In this document: positions 62,101-64,000 of the stretch, piece after piece | Numbering within the stretch: position 1 is the first letter of the stretch | Layout of the letters: each line of letters opens with the position of its first letter | Notes under the pieces: model-generated | Database searches by the model: none | Seen by the model: only the letters and a program-made list of their open reading frames with translations | Told to the model about the DNA's origin: nothing | DNA from: Saussurea involucrata | Taxonomy: Eukaryota > Streptophyta > Magnoliopsida > Asterales > Asteraceae | Length of the DNA: 64,000 nucleotides | NCBI GenBank assembly: GCA_033807775.1 | Contig: CM066324.1 | Coordinates: forward strand, 130,873,501 to 130,937,500 | Direction: 5' to 3' | Program-made: the position numbers and the translations under genes

Positions 62101-64000
62101 ATATGGCGAAGGATCGTGTGAGAAGTTGAGTTAACGGTGAGAAACGTGAGAAGTGGATCTGAACCCTTGATCTCTTTTAATCTCATGCCCTCCCATGAAT
62201 TGCGGCTTAGAAGGGAATTGATCTAGTGCATCTCGGTGCATCTTATCTCGGTGCATCTCATCCTAATGTGCGTCTATTTCTCATCCAACGGTTGTTAATC
62301 ACTTCTCATGCTTCTCACGTTAACCTCAACTTCTCACTGGAACCCAACCCTATATAATTATATATTCTTACACATGTTTTTTACTATTACTCAATGCGTC
62401 AATGATATTAAACAATTCAAATAAGGTTATATACTAAAACCAAAAAAATAAGACACTAAAAAGGTAAGAAAAATCGAATACCGCGTTACAAAATCCTTGT
62501 ATTGGGCCATGGTGTGCCACAAGCTTAACGTGGTGTGAGACACGAGTCTTGAGCCATGGCACGCTATACTGCTGCCATAGCGAGCCTTTGAGAACACTGT
62601 TTAGAGGTTGTGTGATCAGTTCTAAGTAAAAAAAGGTATACGCCAGCCTCTGGATCCTCGTAACTTTTAAAATAATCAATTTTTGCAGGATTTGAAGATC
62701 AATTTTGACCATCCGAAATTAAATGGAGAAAGAACAGTTGAGAATGCAATCACAGAAGTCGCTGCCATGATGGGTGAGAATATAAAACTTAGAAGGGGTT
62801 TCGCCATGTCTATGAGTAAGCATGGTGTAATGTCTACATATCTCCACACGTGTCCCCAGCCTGGTAAGATTCGGTATTTTTCTTGTGATAATATGTTGTT
62901 TTTTCGAAATCTTGTTTCTCGAAAATCAGCAAATGATTAAAAAAATTATGAATTTTAGGGTTGGGACGAATTGCTGGAATTCTGTCACTTGAAGTTGAGG
63001 ATGAAAATGCTTCACTGGATGAAGTCCAGCGAGTTGGTTCAGAATTGGCCATGCATGTGGTGGCAGCAAAGCCTTTAGTTCTAACAAAGGAGCTTGTTTC
63101 TTCTGATGTAGTCCAGAATGAACGCGAGATTCTCAAGTCTCAGGTGATTTTCTGAACCCTGAACCCTGAAGTTGGAATGTTGAATTCCTTTGACCAGATT
63201 CCATTGATTGGTTCATTTTTCTCTAAAGAAGGAATCTTAAAATTCCACCAATTTCCACAAATAAGGGATTTCAACATTCCTTCACAATAAGTTGGGATTT
63301 TGATGGAATGGAATGTTATATTGTCATAATCCCAAATATACCTTTTAACCCAAATATATTCTAATTATTTAATTTAATTTAATCCTTTTTATTTATTTTA
63401 TTTTTTATTTACTTTAATTTAATATGTATATTTTTGTGAAATATACTATTTATTTATTTATTTTTTCGAAGTATTTTTTTTTAAAATTTAAATTTTCAAA
63501 AAAGGGCATTTTGGTCATTTATCAGTATTTCATTCCAATGCTAAAACTACATTCCAAACAGACATATTGCAATCCCTTAATAGATTCCATTCCAATGTCT
63601 GCCAACCAAACAAGTGGTCAAACCTGACAATATTTCATTCCAATTCCTTCAAAGGCAGATTCCTATGGCAGATTCCATTCCATCCAAAAACATTCTGCTA
63701 ACCAAACGCCACCTTTCTGTTTAGGGTACTTGCTGAAATGATTCTTTTGGTTTTTTATGATAGGCTGAAAGTTCGGGTAGGCCCCAGGCAGCAATAGAAA
63801 AGATGGTGGAAGGTCGATTAAGGAAGTATTTTGAAGAAGTTGTTCTGATGGAGCAAAAATTTATTGTGAATGATACCATCAATGTAAAGGTATGTGGGTG
63901 TCTTGGAAAATCTCGTGCTTTTATGAAATTATAAAAACTATGACCATTTTTTTTTATATTAAAATCTCGTGCAGACGCTCTTAGATGAACTGTCCAAGGA
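59118..64000 (+). CDS. EFTS: Elongation factor Ts, mitochondrial (3' partial)
   Basis: Guanine-nucleotide exchange factor for EF-Tu in organelle translation. Exons: 59118-59406, 59479-59651, 60498-60584, 62689-62863, 62959-63143, 63764-63889, 63975-64000 (continues right). All phases fit. The first 60 residues are Arg/Ser-rich without acidic runs until the FISEP segment, as in a mitochondrial targeting peptide. The UBA-like start follows (LIKKLRERTSAPIKEVKSAL), then RKRGIVLASKKSSRTAAEG, and the family hallmark ELNCETDFVARNEIF. The dimerisation/core region shows RVGSELAMHVVAAKPL and VEGRLRKYFEEVVLMEQ. The mitochondrial rather than plastid form is indicated by similarity to single-domain EF-Ts; plastid PSRP-7/EF-Ts is much longer with S1 domains. 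The start is ATG 59118, just after an acceptor, with a leader exon upstream. Confidence 0.95.
59715..60215. repeat. Repeat rich in ATATCGG words in EF-Ts intron
   Basis: 'atatatcggatatc', 'aaatatcggtc', 'gataatatcggtgatattt' and, at the far end, 'ccgatatatccgctatttca' form mirrored ends. Probably an old foldback element. No TSD found. Confidence 0.5.
60285..60425 (+). repeat. S1 SINE module
   Basis: 'ctctaccctttgggggttga', 'gcctacatcccacccct', 'gagtaggatatactgggttt' and a GTTTGG tail, ending 73 bp before EF-Ts exon 3. Confidence 0.5.
60585..62688 (+). other. Long EF-Ts intron with MITEs
   Basis: Contains a family L MITE (61250-61563), a foldback repeat with mirrored ends 'gtgagaagttgagttaacg' and 'cgttaacctcaacttctcac' (62108-62350), and a GCCATGG-type foldback (62440-62605). 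No exon was found in 60585-62688. Confidence 0.6.
61250..61563. mobile_element. Family L MITE, copy 3
   Basis: 'aaaagctagcctatttttcg...ttagccataagctag' mirrors 'ctagcttgttagccaaatac...caactagtttgccaa'. Confidence 0.6.
63165..63712. mobile_element. MITE of the GGAATT/AATTCC type in EF-Ts intron
   Basis: The words 'gaattcctttga', 'ggaatggaatgtt' and 'ccattccaatg', and the end 'ctaaccaaacgccacc', match the inner element of 20220-20490, more than twice as long here. Ends approximate. Confidence 0.5.

Overview
This is a window of plant nuclear DNA. The genes have short exons and GT-AG introns, and the predicted proteins are plant-type: a Rab2-class GTPase, a CAX exchanger, a SPEN/FPA-like RRM-SPOC protein and a mitochondrial EF-Ts. 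A eudicot is most likely. The species cannot be named from the sequence. The window is AT-rich and loaded with transposons, many of them sitting inside introns.

Host genes in order. (1) 3' part of a RABB1/Rab2 GTPase gene, + strand, 1047-3165; its first exon is not found and probably lies left of the window. (2) A PHD-finger plus telobox-type MYB/SANT protein, - strand, 10796-12929, both ends unresolved. (3) A complete CAX2/CAX5-type vacuolar cation/H+ exchanger, + strand, 18668-32110, 12 exons, 437 codons. One intron holds an intact Copia retrotransposon. (4) A SPEN/FPA-like RRM-RRM-SPOC protein, + strand, 39772-46775, first exon unresolved. (5) Mitochondrial elongation factor Ts, + strand, from 59118 to beyond the right edge. 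Exon phases sum correctly wherever they could be checked.

Mobile DNA. 3711-9889 holds three Mutator-like elements. One is a Pack-MULE-like element with a 9-bp target duplication. The second is a 2.6-kb near-palindrome that carries a captured MATH-domain exon once in each arm, in opposite orientation. The third carries C/T-rich filler. 33447-37941 is a coding MULE: a transposase gene broken by two frameshifts, plus a convergent intact coiled-coil ORF. Its termini match the palindromic element, so the two look like a coding/non-coding pair. 22946-27965 is a Copia element with two identical 117-bp LTRs, a GATTA target duplication and an open polyprotein. 48796-49719 is a deleted PIF/Harbinger element. 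50700-56750 is a mosaic of captured exons (ROP GTPase, CAAX-type protease, signal-peptide-peptidase-like PA domain, others), with Helitron-like 3' hairpins on its right side. A short Helitron-like element lies at 17129-17477. Several MITE families are present in 2-4 copies each, mostly with TTA/TAA target duplications, along with tRNA-derived SINE pieces.

The host genes are unrelated housekeeping or regulatory genes with no shared pathway. The main interest is transposon biology: the MATH-carrying hairpin element, the MULE family with GCGATCGC-rich ends, the likely recent Copia insertion and the exon mosaic. Two splicing curiosities also stand out: a GC-AG intron in RABB1, and a CAX stop codon split by an intron.
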